A stretch of 13,842 nucleotides of DNA from Bacteroidales bacterium (GTDB taxonomy: Bacteria > Bacteroidota > Bacteroidia > Bacteroidales > Dysgonomonadaceae): assembly GCA_012799155.1 (NCBI GenBank), contig JAAZLV010000033.1:1-13842 (forward strand), in the 5' to 3' direction. Shown in pieces: positions 6,924 to 13,842 of the stretch (within the stretch, counting starts at the first letter, position 1; every line of letters starts with the position of its first letter). The notes beneath the pieces were generated by a model. It was given only the letters and a program-made list of their open reading frames with translations, did not search any database and had not been told where the DNA came from. The translations under genes and the position numbers were made by a program.

Positions 6924-8855
6924 ATGACTGACTTCATAAAACATGAATGCGGTATAGCCGTAATTCGTCTGCTCAAACCCCTCGATTATTACTACAAGAA
7001 ATATGGTTCCTGGCAGTACGGGCTAGACAAGCTCTACCTGTTGATGGAAAAACAACACAACCGTGGCCAGGAAGGTGCCGGGATAGGTGCCGTGAAGCTG
7101 GAGGCTTCTCCCGGTAACGAGTTTATATCGAGGGAGAGAGCCCTGGGATCAAGCGCCATCTCAGAGATCTTCACACGGGTACACGATTCATTTCGACAAT
7201 TAAATACTGATCAACTTAAGGACCTCTCCTTTGTGAAGCAATCGGTGCCTTTTGCAGCAGAATTGTTTGTAGGACACCTACGCTACAGTACCACAGGCAA
7301 GAGTGGCCTCACCTATGTTCATCCCCTCTTGCGGCGCAACAACTGGGCTTCACGAAGTCTTGCACTGGCAGGTAACTTTAACATGACCAATGTGGATGAG
7401 ATGTTTCGCCAGTTAATCGAAGATGGACAGCACCCACGTGATTATGCCGACACCTTCGTAATGTTGGAGTCACTTGGTCACTACCTCGATAGGGAGGTAC
7501 AGTACCAATACGACCACCTGCAGCGGGAGGGCTTGAATGGCCAGCAGGTGAGTCATCAGATAGAGGAAAGATTGGATATCCCATTCCTGCTGAAACGTGC
7601 CTCACGTATCTGGGATGGCGGTTATGCCCTCTGTGGACTGATCGGTAGCGGTGATGCCTTTGCCCTTCGGGATCCATGGGGCATCCGTTCCGCTTTTTAC
7701 TATCATGACGAGGAGGTGGCCGTGGTGGCATCAGAACGTCCGGTAATTCAGACTGCTTTCAACCTGAAAAAGGAACAGGTGCATGAGTTGCAGCCGGGTC
7801 AAGCTTTCGTTGTGAAACGAAATGGCACCATCAGCATACATCAGATACAAGAACCGAAAGAGAAGATTACCCCATGCTCTTTCGAGCGAATCTACTTCTC
7901 ACGCGGGTCTGACTACGACATCTACCGGGAGCGCAAGAAGCTGGGTGAACTGCTTGTACCCAAAATCATCGAGGCTATAGACGATGATTTCGACAACACC
8001 GTCTTTTCTTTCATACCCAACACGGCGGAGGTAGCATACTACGGTATGCAACAGGGACTAGAAGACCACTTCAACCACCGCAAGGCACAGACCATTCTGG
8101 AACGGGGCAATTCTCTCAGCAAAGAAGAGATTGACAACATTCTATCTAAACGAGTGCGCTCCGAGAAGGTTGCCATAAAGGACATCAAGCTGCGTACCTT
8201 CATCGCACAGGGGAAGACACGTAATGATCTGGCTGCGCACGTCTATGACGTTACCTACGGATCACTACGTCGTGGCAAGGACAGTTTGGTAATCATCGAC
8301 GACAGTATTGTGCGGGGCACCACTTTGAAGCAGAGCATCATCAAGATTCTAGACCGACTCGACCCCAAGAAGATCATCATCGTCTCCTCCTCCCCACAGA
8401 TTCGCTACCCCGACTGTTACGGCATTGACATGTCACGCATGAGCGAGTTTATCGCATTCAAGGCAGCAATTGAATTGCTCAAGGAGCGGGGGATGCAGCA
8501 TCTAATTGATGAGGTATACCGCAAGTCGGTGGCACAGAAATACAAACCGAAGGAGGCGATTGTTAATTATGTGAAGGAGATCTATGCTCCCTTTACCGAT
8601 GAAGAAATCTCGACCAAAATCGCGGAGATGCTCACTACACCCGACATCAAAGCTGAGGTACAGATCGTTTTCCAGAGCATTGAGGATCTCCACAGGGCCT
8701 GTCCCGGAAACAACGGCGACTGGTACTTCTCTGGCAACTACCCCACCCCTGGTGGAAACAGGTTGGTCAACAACGCATTTATCAACTACATTGAAGGGGA
8801 CGAGCATGGACACCAACAACTGACTATTGACTTTAAGAGTGAGCGGCATGATTGA
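6924..8855 (+). CDS. PurF-like amidophosphoribosyltransferase (long Bacteroidetes form)
   Basis: 643 residues, well above the roughly 470-510 of usual PurF, which makes phosphoribosylamine from PRPP and glutamine as the first step of purine synthesis. The N-terminal glutamine amidohydrolase (Ntn) domain starts MTDFIKHE-C9-G. A short propeptide must be removed to free Cys9, as in the Bacillus-type enzyme. It continues with NRGQEGAGI (46-54), GHLRYSTTGKSG (117-128), GNFNMTN (150-156) and RDPWGIR (249-255). The phosphoribosyltransferase domain has the PRPP motif VIIDDSIVRGTTL (456-468). Of the four Fe-S cysteines of Bacillus PurF, counterparts of two remain (C318 in PCSFERIYF, C498 in PDCYGID). 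The C-terminal CxxC-F-TGxYP is replaced by GDWYFSGNYP (598-607). Extra segments lie at about 60-110 and in the C-terminal 100 residues. It may be the housekeeping PurF or a paralogue with another role; a second purF elsewhere would favour the latter. It overlaps phoH by 8 bp. Confidence 0.85.
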   Translation: MTDFIKHECGIAVIRLLKPLDYYYKKYGSWQYGLDKLYLLMEKQHNRGQEGAGIGAVKLEASPGNEFISRERALGSSAISEIFTRVHDSFRQLNTDQLKDLSFVKQSVPFAAELFVGHLRYSTTGKSGLTYVHPLLRRNNWASRSLALAGNFNMTNVDEMFRQLIEDGQHPRDYADTFVMLESLGHYLDREVQYQYDHLQREGLNGQQVSHQIEERLDIPFLLKRASRIWDGGYALCGLIGSGDAFALRDPWGIRSAFYYHDEEVAVVASERPVIQTAFNLKKEQVHELQPGQAFVVKRNGTISIHQIQEPKEKITPCSFERIYFSRGSDYDIYRERKKLGELLVPKIIEAIDDDFDNTVFSFIPNTAEVAYYGMQQGLEDHFNHRKAQTILERGNSLSKEEIDNILSKRVRSEKVAIKDIKLRTFIAQGKTRNDLAAHVYDVTYGSLRRGKDSLVIIDDSIVRGTTLKQSIIKILDRLDPKKIIIVSSSPQIRYPDCYGIDMSRMSEFIAFKAAIELLKERGMQHLIDEVYRKSVAQKYKPKEAIVNYVKEIYAPFTDEEISTKIAEMLTTPDIKAEVQIVFQSIEDLHRACPGNNGDWYFSGNYPTPGGNRLVNNAFINYIEGDEHGHQQLTIDFKSERHD

Positions 8856-9822
8856 ACGCATCATCATCCTGGAGAGCGTTGACCCGGTAGTTTTCTTCGG
8901 CATCAATAACAGTAACATACAGCTATTGAAGACACTCTACCCGAAACTGCGGATAGTGGCCCGTGGCAATGTTATCAAGGTGATCGGCGAGGAGGAGGAA
9001 CTAACTGTTTTCGAGGAGAAGGTTCACGAGTTGCAAAAGTTCAGCATCGAGATGAACCTGCTTCGTGAAGAGGACATCCTGGATATAGTGAAGGGAAAAG
9101 CTCCCGCGATTGTCAACGCTGACAATCTGATCATCCACGGCCTGAACGGTAAGCCGATTGTGGCACGTACCGCCAACCAGAAAAAGCTGATGGATGCCTT
9201 CCAGGAGAATGACATGCTCTTCGCCATCGGGCCTGCCGGATCGGGAAAAACCTACACCGCGATCGCCCTTGCGGTACGTGCGCTTAAGACAAAGCAGGTT
9301 CGCAAGATAATACTTAGTCGCCCTGCGGTGGAGGCGGGTGAGAAACTGGGATTCCTACCGGGAGATATGAAGGAGAAGATCGACCCCTATCTGCAACCGC
9401 TCTATGATGCTCTGGAGGATATGATTCCTCCTCTCAAGCTCAAAGAATACATCGAGACCAAGATAATCCAGATCGCACCGCTCGCTTTTATGCGGGGACG
9501 AACGCTCAATGATGCGGTGATCATTCTCGATGAGGCACAGAATACCACTCGCCCGCAAATAAAGATGTTCCTCACACGACTGGGCATCAACGGTAAGATG
9601 ATCATCACCGGTGACATCACTCAAATTGACCTGCCTCATACTCAACAATCGGGACTGGTTCACGCATTGCGGGTATTAAGACATATCAGAGGCATAGGTA
9701 CTGTTGAGTTCAATAAAAAGGACATCGTTCGTCACAGGCTGGTACAGCAGATTGTGGAGGCCTACGAGGGAGAGGAACGGGAAACCAAAAACTGGAAACC
9801 TGGTGAACAAATTGAGGGGTAG
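8848..9822 (+). CDS. phoH: PhoH family ATPase (YbeZ-like)
   Basis: 324 residues. PhoH/YbeZ proteins are cytoplasmic P-loop ATPases thought to act on RNA, often with the endoribonuclease YbeY in ribosome maturation. An N-terminal domain of about 85 residues (KH-like, with IVARGNVIKVIGEEEEL) is followed by the ATPase domain. Its motifs are Walker A GPAGSGKT (128-135), SRPAVEAGEKLGFLPGD (157-173), FMRGRTLNDA (214-223), Walker B VIILDEAQ (224-231) and ITGDITQIDLP (253-263). The open frame extends to a TTG at 8827, but the ATG at 8848 gives the normal PhoH N-terminus (MIERIIILES). It lies inside the last codons of the PurF-like gene (ATGATTGA), so translation is probably coupled. No ybeY is in the window. 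purC follows after 84 bp. Confidence 0.93.
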   Translation: MIERIIILESVDPVVFFGINNSNIQLLKTLYPKLRIVARGNVIKVIGEEEELTVFEEKVHELQKFSIEMNLLREEDILDIVKGKAPAIVNADNLIIHGLNGKPIVARTANQKKLMDAFQENDMLFAIGPAGSGKTYTAIALAVRALKTKQVRKIILSRPAVEAGEKLGFLPGDMKEKIDPYLQPLYDALEDMIPPLKLKEYIETKIIQIAPLAFMRGRTLNDAVIILDEAQNTTRPQIKMFLTRLGINGKMIITGDITQIDLPHTQQSGLVHALRVLRHIRGIGTVEFNKKDIVRHRLVQQIVEAYEGEERETKNWKPGEQIEG

Positions 9823-9906
9823 AATCATTCATATAGAAGTGATTTATCCCATAATCAATTCAACACATCATTTTTAAGCTAATCAACATATCAATATATC
9901 TACCCT

Positions 9907-10848
9907 ATGGATACGCTTACTAGAACAGATTATAAATTTCATGGACAGACTGGTGTCTATCACGGGAAAGTGCGGGATGTATACAGCATCGGCGAGGACA
10001 AACTGGTGATGATCGCCACCGACCGCATATCGGCATTCGATGTGGTGCTCCCCAAGGGGATCCCCTACAAGGGACAGGTGTTAAATCAGATCGCCTCGAA
10101 GTTTCTCGATGCCACCGCTGACATCGTCCCCAACTGGAAGCAGGCTTCACCCGACCCGATGGTGACAGTGGGAGTACGTTGCGAACCCTACAAGGTGGAG
10201 ATGGTAATCCGCGGTTACATCACTGGCAGCGCCTGGCGTGAATACCTCAAGGGAGCACGCAATCTATGTGGTATCCCTCTCCCGGAGGGACTCCGTGAGA
10301 ATCAGCGTTTCGAGACACCACTGATCACTCCAACCACAAAGGCCGATGAAGGTCACGACGAGAACATCTCGAAGGAGGAGATTATCGCACAGGGACTGGT
10401 AAGCCGTGAGGAGTATGAACTGCTTGAGAAATACACCTTTGCTCTATTCAAACGGGGTACCGAGATGGCTGCCGAAAAGGGACTGATTCTGGTGGACACC
10501 AAGTATGAATTTGGGAAGAAGGATGGAAAAATCTACCTCATTGACGAGATACACACCCCCGACTCGTCGCGTTACTTCTATAGCGAAGGCTACGAAGAGC
10601 GTTTTGCAAAAGGAGAAGAGCAGCGGCAACTCTCGAAAGAGTTCGTAAGGAAGTGGCTCATGGATAATGGATTCCAGGGTCAGGAGGGACAGCAGGTGCC
10701 CGAGATGACCGATGCCTATTGCGAGAGTGTATCGGAACGTTACATTGAACTGTATGAAAAGATCGTCGGAGAAAAATTTGTGAAGGCGGATGCCGACAAC
10801 CTGGCAGCCCGCATTGAAAAAAATATCACTGCATATCTGAACCTATGA
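9907..10848 (+). CDS. purC: phosphoribosylaminoimidazole-succinocarboxamide synthase (SAICAR synthetase)
   Basis: 313 residues. It joins CAIR and aspartate with ATP to make SAICAR in de novo purine synthesis. Motifs include GKVRDVY (20-26), [12 protein letters not shown] (38-49), the SAICAR signature [16 protein letters not shown] (140-155), LVDTKYEFG (195-203) and [11 protein letters not shown] (212-222). The length matches the longer purC type of about 310 residues rather than the short E. coli type of about 237. The ATG at 9907 gives the expected N-terminus. The stop overlaps the ubiE start by 4 bp (ATGA), so both are co-translated. The 84-bp gap to phoH has no clear TAnnTTTG, so purC may be read from the upstream promoter. 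Confidence 0.96.
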   Translation: MDTLTRTDYKFHGQTGVYHGKVRDVYSIGEDKLVMIATDRISAFDVVLPKGIPYKGQVLNQIASKFLDATADIVPNWKQASPDPMVTVGVRCEPYKVEMVIRGYITGSAWREYLKGARNLCGIPLPEGLRENQRFETPLITPTTKADEGHDENISKEEIIAQGLVSREEYELLEKYTFALFKRGTEMAAEKGLILVDTKYEFGKKDGKIYLIDEIHTPDSSRYFYSEGYEERFAKGEEQRQLSKEFVRKWLMDNGFQGQEGQQVPEMTDAYCESVSERYIELYEKIVGEKFVKADADNLAARIEKNITAYLNL

Positions 10849-11582
10849 GTTACAAGGTGGAACAGGTGAATCCCTATAATGGGGAACAACGCAAGAGTGA
10901 ACAGGTGAAAAAGATGTTTAACGAGATTGCACCGAAGTATGACAAGCTGAACGGAGCCCTCTCTCTGGGTATCGACGACTATTGGCGTAGCGATGCAATA
11001 CGTGAATTGCGCCGTTACCAGCCAAGACACATCCTTGATATCGCGACCGGTACTGGCGATTTTGCACTGCTTGCCGAGAAGATTCTCCATCCAGAAAAGA
11101 TCTACGCCGTTGATATCTCTGAAGGAATGATGTCCGTTGGCAATAAGAAGGTTGCAGCGAAAGGTTTGGAGCATGTCATCACCTTCGAACAGCAGGACTG
11201 TGCCACCCTTACCTTTGCCGATGAAAGCTTCGATGCTGTAACCATCGCTTTCGGAGTGCGTAACTTCGAGGATATCGACAAGAGTTTCAGTCAGGTGCTT
11301 CGGGTTCTCCGACCGGGGGGAATCTTCCTATTCCTGGAGCTCACTACTCCTGAACAAAATCCGATGCGGTCTTTGTACAACAGTTACACGAAGCATGTGA
11401 TGCCGTTTCTTTCAGGCATCTTTCATACTGAACGTAAGGCTTACGAGTACCTACCGGAATCGATTGCGGCATTTCCTCAGGGCAGGGAGATGATGCTTAT
11501 CCTGAAAAAGAACGGCTTTCGCAACATCCGACTAAGACGATATACAATGGGTGTGGCCACCCTCTATATGGCAGAGAAATAA
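10845..11582 (+). CDS. ubiE: demethylmenaquinone methyltransferase (UbiE/MenG family)
   Basis: 245 residues. It transfers a methyl group from S-adenosylmethionine to demethylmenaquinone, the last step of menaquinone synthesis. In Bacteroidetes, which use menaquinone, MenG is the functional name. Visible motifs are the UbiE signature [17 protein letters not shown] (32-48), SAM motif I DIATGTGD (65-72), the acidic end of strand 2 (AVD, 88-90), GVRNFEDID (137-145) and VLRVLRPGG (151-159). It starts at an ATG overlapping the purC stop by 4 bp and ends 5 bp before aroE, so it lies in one operon with both. Confidence 0.95.
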   Translation: MSYKVEQVNPYNGEQRKSEQVKKMFNEIAPKYDKLNGALSLGIDDYWRSDAIRELRRYQPRHILDIATGTGDFALLAEKILHPEKIYAVDISEGMMSVGNKKVAAKGLEHVITFEQQDCATLTFADESFDAVTIAFGVRNFEDIDKSFSQVLRVLRPGGIFLFLELTTPEQNPMRSLYNSYTKHVMPFLSGIFHTERKAYEYLPESIAAFPQGREMMLILKKNGFRNIRLRRYTMGVATLYMAEK

Positions 11583-11587
11583 GGAAT

Positions 11588-12346
11588 ATGGAAACATATG
11601 GACTGATCGGATTCCCTCTTAAACACTCCTTTTCTGCCCGTTTTTTCAGTGAGAAGTTTGCCCGTGAGAATATTGATGCTGAATATCTCAACTTCGAGAT
11701 CGAGGACATCATGGAATTGCGCCGGGTAATCCTCTTCAATCCCTCACTGAGGGGGCTCAACGTCACTATCCCCTACAAGGAGCAGGTGATCCCTTTTCTC
11801 CACACGCTCTCACCCGAAGCGGAAGAAATTGGTGCTGTGAACGTAATCAGGGTGATTCGACAACCTGGTGAAATGTATAACTATCATCTCACTGGCTACA
11901 ATACCGATTACATTGGTTTCAGAGAGTCACTTCGTCCACTGCTCCGGAATGAAATTCATACAGATGCTCTTATTCTTGGCACCGGGGGTGCTTCCAAAGC
12001 TGTTGCCCAAGCACTAAAGGATCTGCAGATCACCTACCGATTTGTCTCACGTACACCTGCGGAGGGACGCCACAGTTACGATGAACTGACATCCGAAATC
12101 ATCAATACACATAAATTGATCGTGAACGCTTCACCTGTGGGGACCTTTCCCCAAATTGAACAATGCCCGGCAATTCCCTATGAAGCACTCTCTCCGAACC
12201 ACCTTCTTTACGACTTGGTTTACAACCCCACGGAAACACTCTTTCTGAGAAAGGGTAAAGCTATGGGTGCAACCGCCCACAACGGAAAAGAGATGTTGGA
12301 ACTGCAGGCAGAAGCCGCTTGGAAAATCTGGCAACAGCAGGATTAG
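11588..12346 (+). CDS. aroE: shikimate dehydrogenase
   Basis: 252 residues, somewhat short for AroE (about 270). It reduces 3-dehydroshikimate to shikimate with NADPH on the way to chorismate, the precursor of aromatic amino acids and menaquinone. The substrate-binding serines are in KHSFS (12-16). The catalytic lysine is K64 in NVTIPYKE, with D107 in GYNTDYIGF as its partner. The nucleotide-binding loop is GTGGASKAV (131-139), followed by FVSRTP, NASPVGTFP and the C-terminal NGKEMLELQAEAAW. The NADP-binding lobe looks compact, which may explain the short length. It is 5 bp after ubiE and is the last gene of the rightward block. Confidence 0.95.
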   Translation: METYGLIGFPLKHSFSARFFSEKFARENIDAEYLNFEIEDIMELRRVILFNPSLRGLNVTIPYKEQVIPFLHTLSPEAEEIGAVNVIRVIRQPGEMYNYHLTGYNTDYIGFRESLRPLLRNEIHTDALILGTGGASKAVAQALKDLQITYRFVSRTPAEGRHSYDELTSEIINTHKLIVNASPVGTFPQIEQCPAIPYEALSPNHLLYDLVYNPTETLFLRKGKAMGATAHNGKEMLELQAEAAWKIWQQQD

Positions 12347-12408
12347 GTCAGTATATCGGAAGTAACGACTACTCCTTCTCGATTCATTCTGAAGATTCCC
12401 CCTTTCAT

Positions 12409-12450
12409 AAAAAAATGTCCGCCCTCTCAGATATCACATTGAGAGGGCGG
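12409..12450 (-). terminator. intrinsic terminator for the small exported protein gene
   Basis: Perfect 11-bp inverted repeat CCGCCCTCTCA (12419-12429) / TGAGAGGGCGG (12440-12450) with a 10-nt loop. On the minus strand a spacer ACA and seven T residues (12415-12409) follow, as expected for Rho-independent termination of leftward transcription. On the plus strand no T-run follows, so for aroE it is at best a weak terminator or an RNA-stabilising hairpin. Confidence 0.85.
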
Positions 12451-12455
12451 CTCAT

Positions 12456-12536
12456 CCCTGTTACGCATGAAGAGTGTCTTAACGTAGAATATATATAGTG
12501 GTGCGATAGTGTAGTCGGTTTCTGTCCATAACAGGG
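12456..12536. repeat. 8-bp inverted repeat enclosing the 3' untranslated region of the small exported protein gene
   Basis: CCCTGTTA (12456-12463) and TAACAGGG (12529-12536) are perfectly complementary and enclose 65 nt. The right arm starts 29 nt beyond the stop codon of the exported-protein gene, and the left arm ends 5 nt before the terminator hairpin. The pair could close a structured 3' RNA; 8 bp at this distance could also be chance. Confidence 0.3.
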
Positions 12537-12565
12537 TAGTTCATTTCACAATTATTCTTTAACGC

Positions 12566-12928
12566 TTACGGTTCTTGTTCTTCAACCGTTTCAGCTTGTT
12601 CCTTTACTATAGGATCCTTGCTCACCTCATTGCCTTTTTCGTCGAGCAATACTTTCTTTTCAGACTGATCCTGCTTATTGGTCAGTACAACCTTTGTAAG
12701 CTGTTTCTCCACATTGTGCTTTAAAACTTTCACATCATAGTCTGCTAGCAGAGCCTTCACAGCTGCCTGTACTTCCGGGTTCAGCTCTTCCAGTTTTACC
12801 TCTACAAAACCATTCTCATCCTGTGACACGGTTTCTATTTGAAAATGACTGGCAGCTTGAAGTGTCTGAATATTGGCAATCGCGCTCATACCGGCAATCA
12901 TTGCAATTGTTAGAATCATTTTTTTCAT
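12566..12928 (-). CDS. small exported acidic protein, possibly PepSY-like
   Basis: 120 residues from MKKMILTIAM. A signal peptide is clear: KK, a hydrophobic core (5-20) and a likely cleavage after QA (about residue 25). An upstream in-frame ATG at 12946 would add six residues before MKK, so I prefer 12928. The mature part reads FVEVKLEELNPEVQAAVKALLADYDVK, followed by KVVLTNKQ, KKVLLDEKGNEV and an acidic tail (EQAETVEEQEP). The order helix (PEVQAAVKALL) then strands ending in D-x-x-G-N resembles small PepSY-like periplasmic proteins of Bacteroidetes, but that is inference. It is a single gene with its own terminator, convergent with aroE. Confidence 0.75.
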   Translation of the reverse strand: MKKMILTIAMIAGMSAIANIQTLQAASHFQIETVSQDENGFVEVKLEELNPEVQAAVKALLADYDVKVLKHNVEKQLTKVVLTNKQDQSEKKVLLDEKGNEVSKDPIVKEQAETVEEQEP

Positions 12929-13126
12929 AACAAATAATTTTATCATTAAACATTGACTTTATTAACCCTGATGATTTCAATCCAATAAATCATCCTGTAC
13001 CATCTAATACACAAATTCCGTGCTGAAAAAGTTCAATTTTCACCAACACAAGGCTATACCTCTGATCTAATGCACATTATTGAATTACCCAGATTTCATT
13101 ACCTTTCCTTGACATCACAATAATAC

Positions 13127-13168
13127 TGGGGAAATTGTAGAATTCCTCCACACTTCATTGGGGAAATT
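13127..13168. repeat. two direct copies of TGGGGAAATT, 32 bp apart
   Basis: Exact 10-bp copies at 13127-13136 and 13159-13168. A period of 32 bp is about three helical turns, so both would face the same side of the DNA. The second copy runs on into the partial palindrome GGAAATTCC. They lie 60-100 bp upstream of the sensor gene -7 element, a position suited to an activator. Confidence 0.45.
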
Positions 13169-13190
13169 CCACAAGTAAAAAAGATTGTAT

Positions 13191-13206
13191 CAGTAAATAT
13201 TTACTG
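13191..13206. promoter_or_regulatory. perfect 16-bp palindrome upstream of the sensor gene promoter
   Basis: CAGTAAATATTTACTG is identical to its reverse complement and abuts the -33 region of the promoter at 13228-13235. Perfect dyads of this size next to a promoter are typical operator sites for dimeric regulators. Being AT-rich, some chance of coincidence remains. Confidence 0.5.
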
Positions 13207-13227
13207 TTTCATCTAAAATAATTACCG

Positions 13228-13235
13228 TATATTTG
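13228..13235 (+). promoter_or_regulatory. -7 element for the sensor gene
   Basis: TATATTTG matches TAnnTTTG; TGTTTC (13205-13210) is a partial -33 match. The predicted start is near 13242, giving a leader of about 32 nt to the ATG at 13274. Confidence 0.5.
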
Positions 13236-13273
13236 GGACTATCAATGCAATGCTCAACTAAAAATAAGGAGAA

Positions 13274-13842
13274 ATGGAGTCCAACAGCTCACCGGAACAA
13301 CGCATCAGAATCAAAATAGGTTTGATACTGCTGGTGGTAATCCTCTATTTTGTCGGCTTGTTTCTCTACTCCGGCCGTGTCAGGGAGGAGATCAGGCAGC
13401 AAAAGGTGGAGATGGAGCAATCGCGCCAGTTGGTCTCGCTCAACAATCAATTGATACGATCTATACAGCTGGCACAGGAAATGCTGAATAGCTACCTGCT
13501 CTCCCCACGCAAAAGATGGGTACAGGAGTATGATTCGATCACTTTGGAGATCGAACAGCAGATAAAGGACGTGAAGAAACTCACCTCCGATACCGAAAGT
13601 GAGTTGCTACTGGAAGATGTGGACACACTGTTACAAGAGAAACAACTGATCGGTGAACGTCTTATCCAGCTGATCCGTTCTCAGAACCCTATCACCACAA
13701 TCGACAACAAGATTGAGACCTTTGATGAGATGGTACGGGACACGATAGTGGTGACCACAAGCCAAGATACGGTACGAACTCTGGAAAGCAGTAAACGAAA
13801 TTTCTGGGGCCGTTTGAAAAACCTTTTTGATCCGAAACAGGA
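13274..13842 (+). CDS. N-terminal sensor region of a membrane sensor, probably a (hybrid) histidine kinase
   Basis: The frame starts at ATG 13274 and is open to the window end (189 codons). One membrane helix is visible (about 14-33, IKIGLILLVVILYFVGLFLY). It is followed by a long helical, charged region (about 36-150, e.g. EEIRQQKVEMEQSRQLVSLNNQL) resembling a CHASE3-like helical sensor domain. A second membrane helix has not appeared by residue 189. The last residues (RNFWGRLKNLFDPKQ, 175-189) resemble a segment I recall from the sensor region of Bacteroidetes hybrid kinases (K-x-F-[FW]-x-RL-x-x-x-F-x-P), which is why I favour a kinase. No kinase domain is in view, so the call is inferred. 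AAGGAG lies only 2 nt before the ATG, too close for a good Shine-Dalgarno. Confidence 0.6.
   Translation, partial: MESNSSPEQRIRIKIGLILLVVILYFVGLFLYSGRVREEIRQQKVEMEQSRQLVSLNNQLIRSIQLAQEMLNSYLLSPRKRWVQEYDSITLEIEQQIKDVKKLTSDTESELLLEDVDTLLQEKQLIGERLIQLIRSQNPITTIDNKIETFDEMVRDTIVVTTSQDTVRTLESSKRNFWGRLKNLFDPKQ

Larger units (their letters stand above)
12929..13273. other. 345-bp divergent intergenic region
   Basis: This AT-rich stretch lies between the leftward exported-protein gene and the rightward sensor gene. I see no gene-like frame in it. It holds two copies of TGGGGAAATT (13127-13136, 13159-13168), a 16-bp palindrome (13191-13206) and a -7 element (13228-13235), each listed separately. The left part (12929-13120) shows nothing I can name, and no TAnnTTTG for the leftward gene. 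Confidence 0.6.

Noticed and set aside
8827..8847. TTG start for phoH
   Set aside because: The ATG at 8848 gives the standard N-terminus; the extra seven residues lie inside the upstream coding region.
12456..12536. tRNA-like fold suggested by the closing 8-bp pair
   Set aside because: No T-loop GTTCRANNC, no CCA-type end and no anticodon arm on either strand.
13266..13271. AAGGAG as the ribosome binding site of the sensor gene
   Set aside because: Only 2 nt separate it from the ATG, and Shine-Dalgarno sequences matter little in Bacteroidetes.

Overview
The window looks like chromosomal DNA of a member of the Bacteroidetes (probably Bacteroidales; the family assignment is inference). Three things point that way. 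Most upstream regions carry the Bacteroidetes-type -7 element TAnnTTTG rather than a sigma-70 promoter. Several proteins have the forms I associate with this phylum: a UvrA with a degenerate first zinc module, a long PurF-like amidotransferase, and the neighbour set phoH / purC / ubiE(menG) / aroE. Finally, a hybrid-kinase-type sensor N-terminus lies at the right edge. I see no IS element, CRISPR array, tRNA or rRNA.

Layout. 1-335 (-) is the 5' end of a Kef/CPA2-type cation:proton antiporter, divergent from uvrA (488-3283, +). uvrA converges, with a 9-bp gap, on a tight leftward cluster (5072 to 3293): putative lipoprotein, GYF_2+CD225 (dispanin) membrane protein, second CD225 protein with a proline-rich tail, and DUF2752 membrane protein. 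Upstream of that cluster is a 338-bp gene-poor stretch (5073-5410). It holds the best promoter in the window, a near-perfect hairpin and a micro-ORF. Then come dgt (5411-6739, -) and, divergently, a rightward block: PurF-like amidotransferase (6924-8855), phoH (8848-9822, 8-bp overlap), purC (9907-10848), ubiE/menG (10845-11582, 4-bp overlap) and aroE (11588-12346). A small exported acidic protein (12566-12928, -) follows, with a downstream intrinsic terminator. A regulatory-looking intergenic region leads into the N-terminus of a membrane sensor, probably a histidine kinase (13274-end, +).

How the genes fit together. uvrA (DNA repair) and dgt (dNTP pool control) are housekeeping genes of genome maintenance. 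The rightward block links purine synthesis (PurF-like, PurC), an RNA-associated ATPase (PhoH), menaquinone synthesis (UbiE/MenG) and the shikimate pathway (AroE). AroE supplies chorismate and therefore menaquinone precursors, so ubiE-aroE is a sensible pair.

The least explained parts are the dispanin/GYF/DUF2752/lipoprotein cluster, which could be a small envelope module; the orphan promoter and hairpin region upstream of it; the PurF-like enzyme that lacks the usual Fe-S CxxC; and the symmetric sites in front of the sensor gene.
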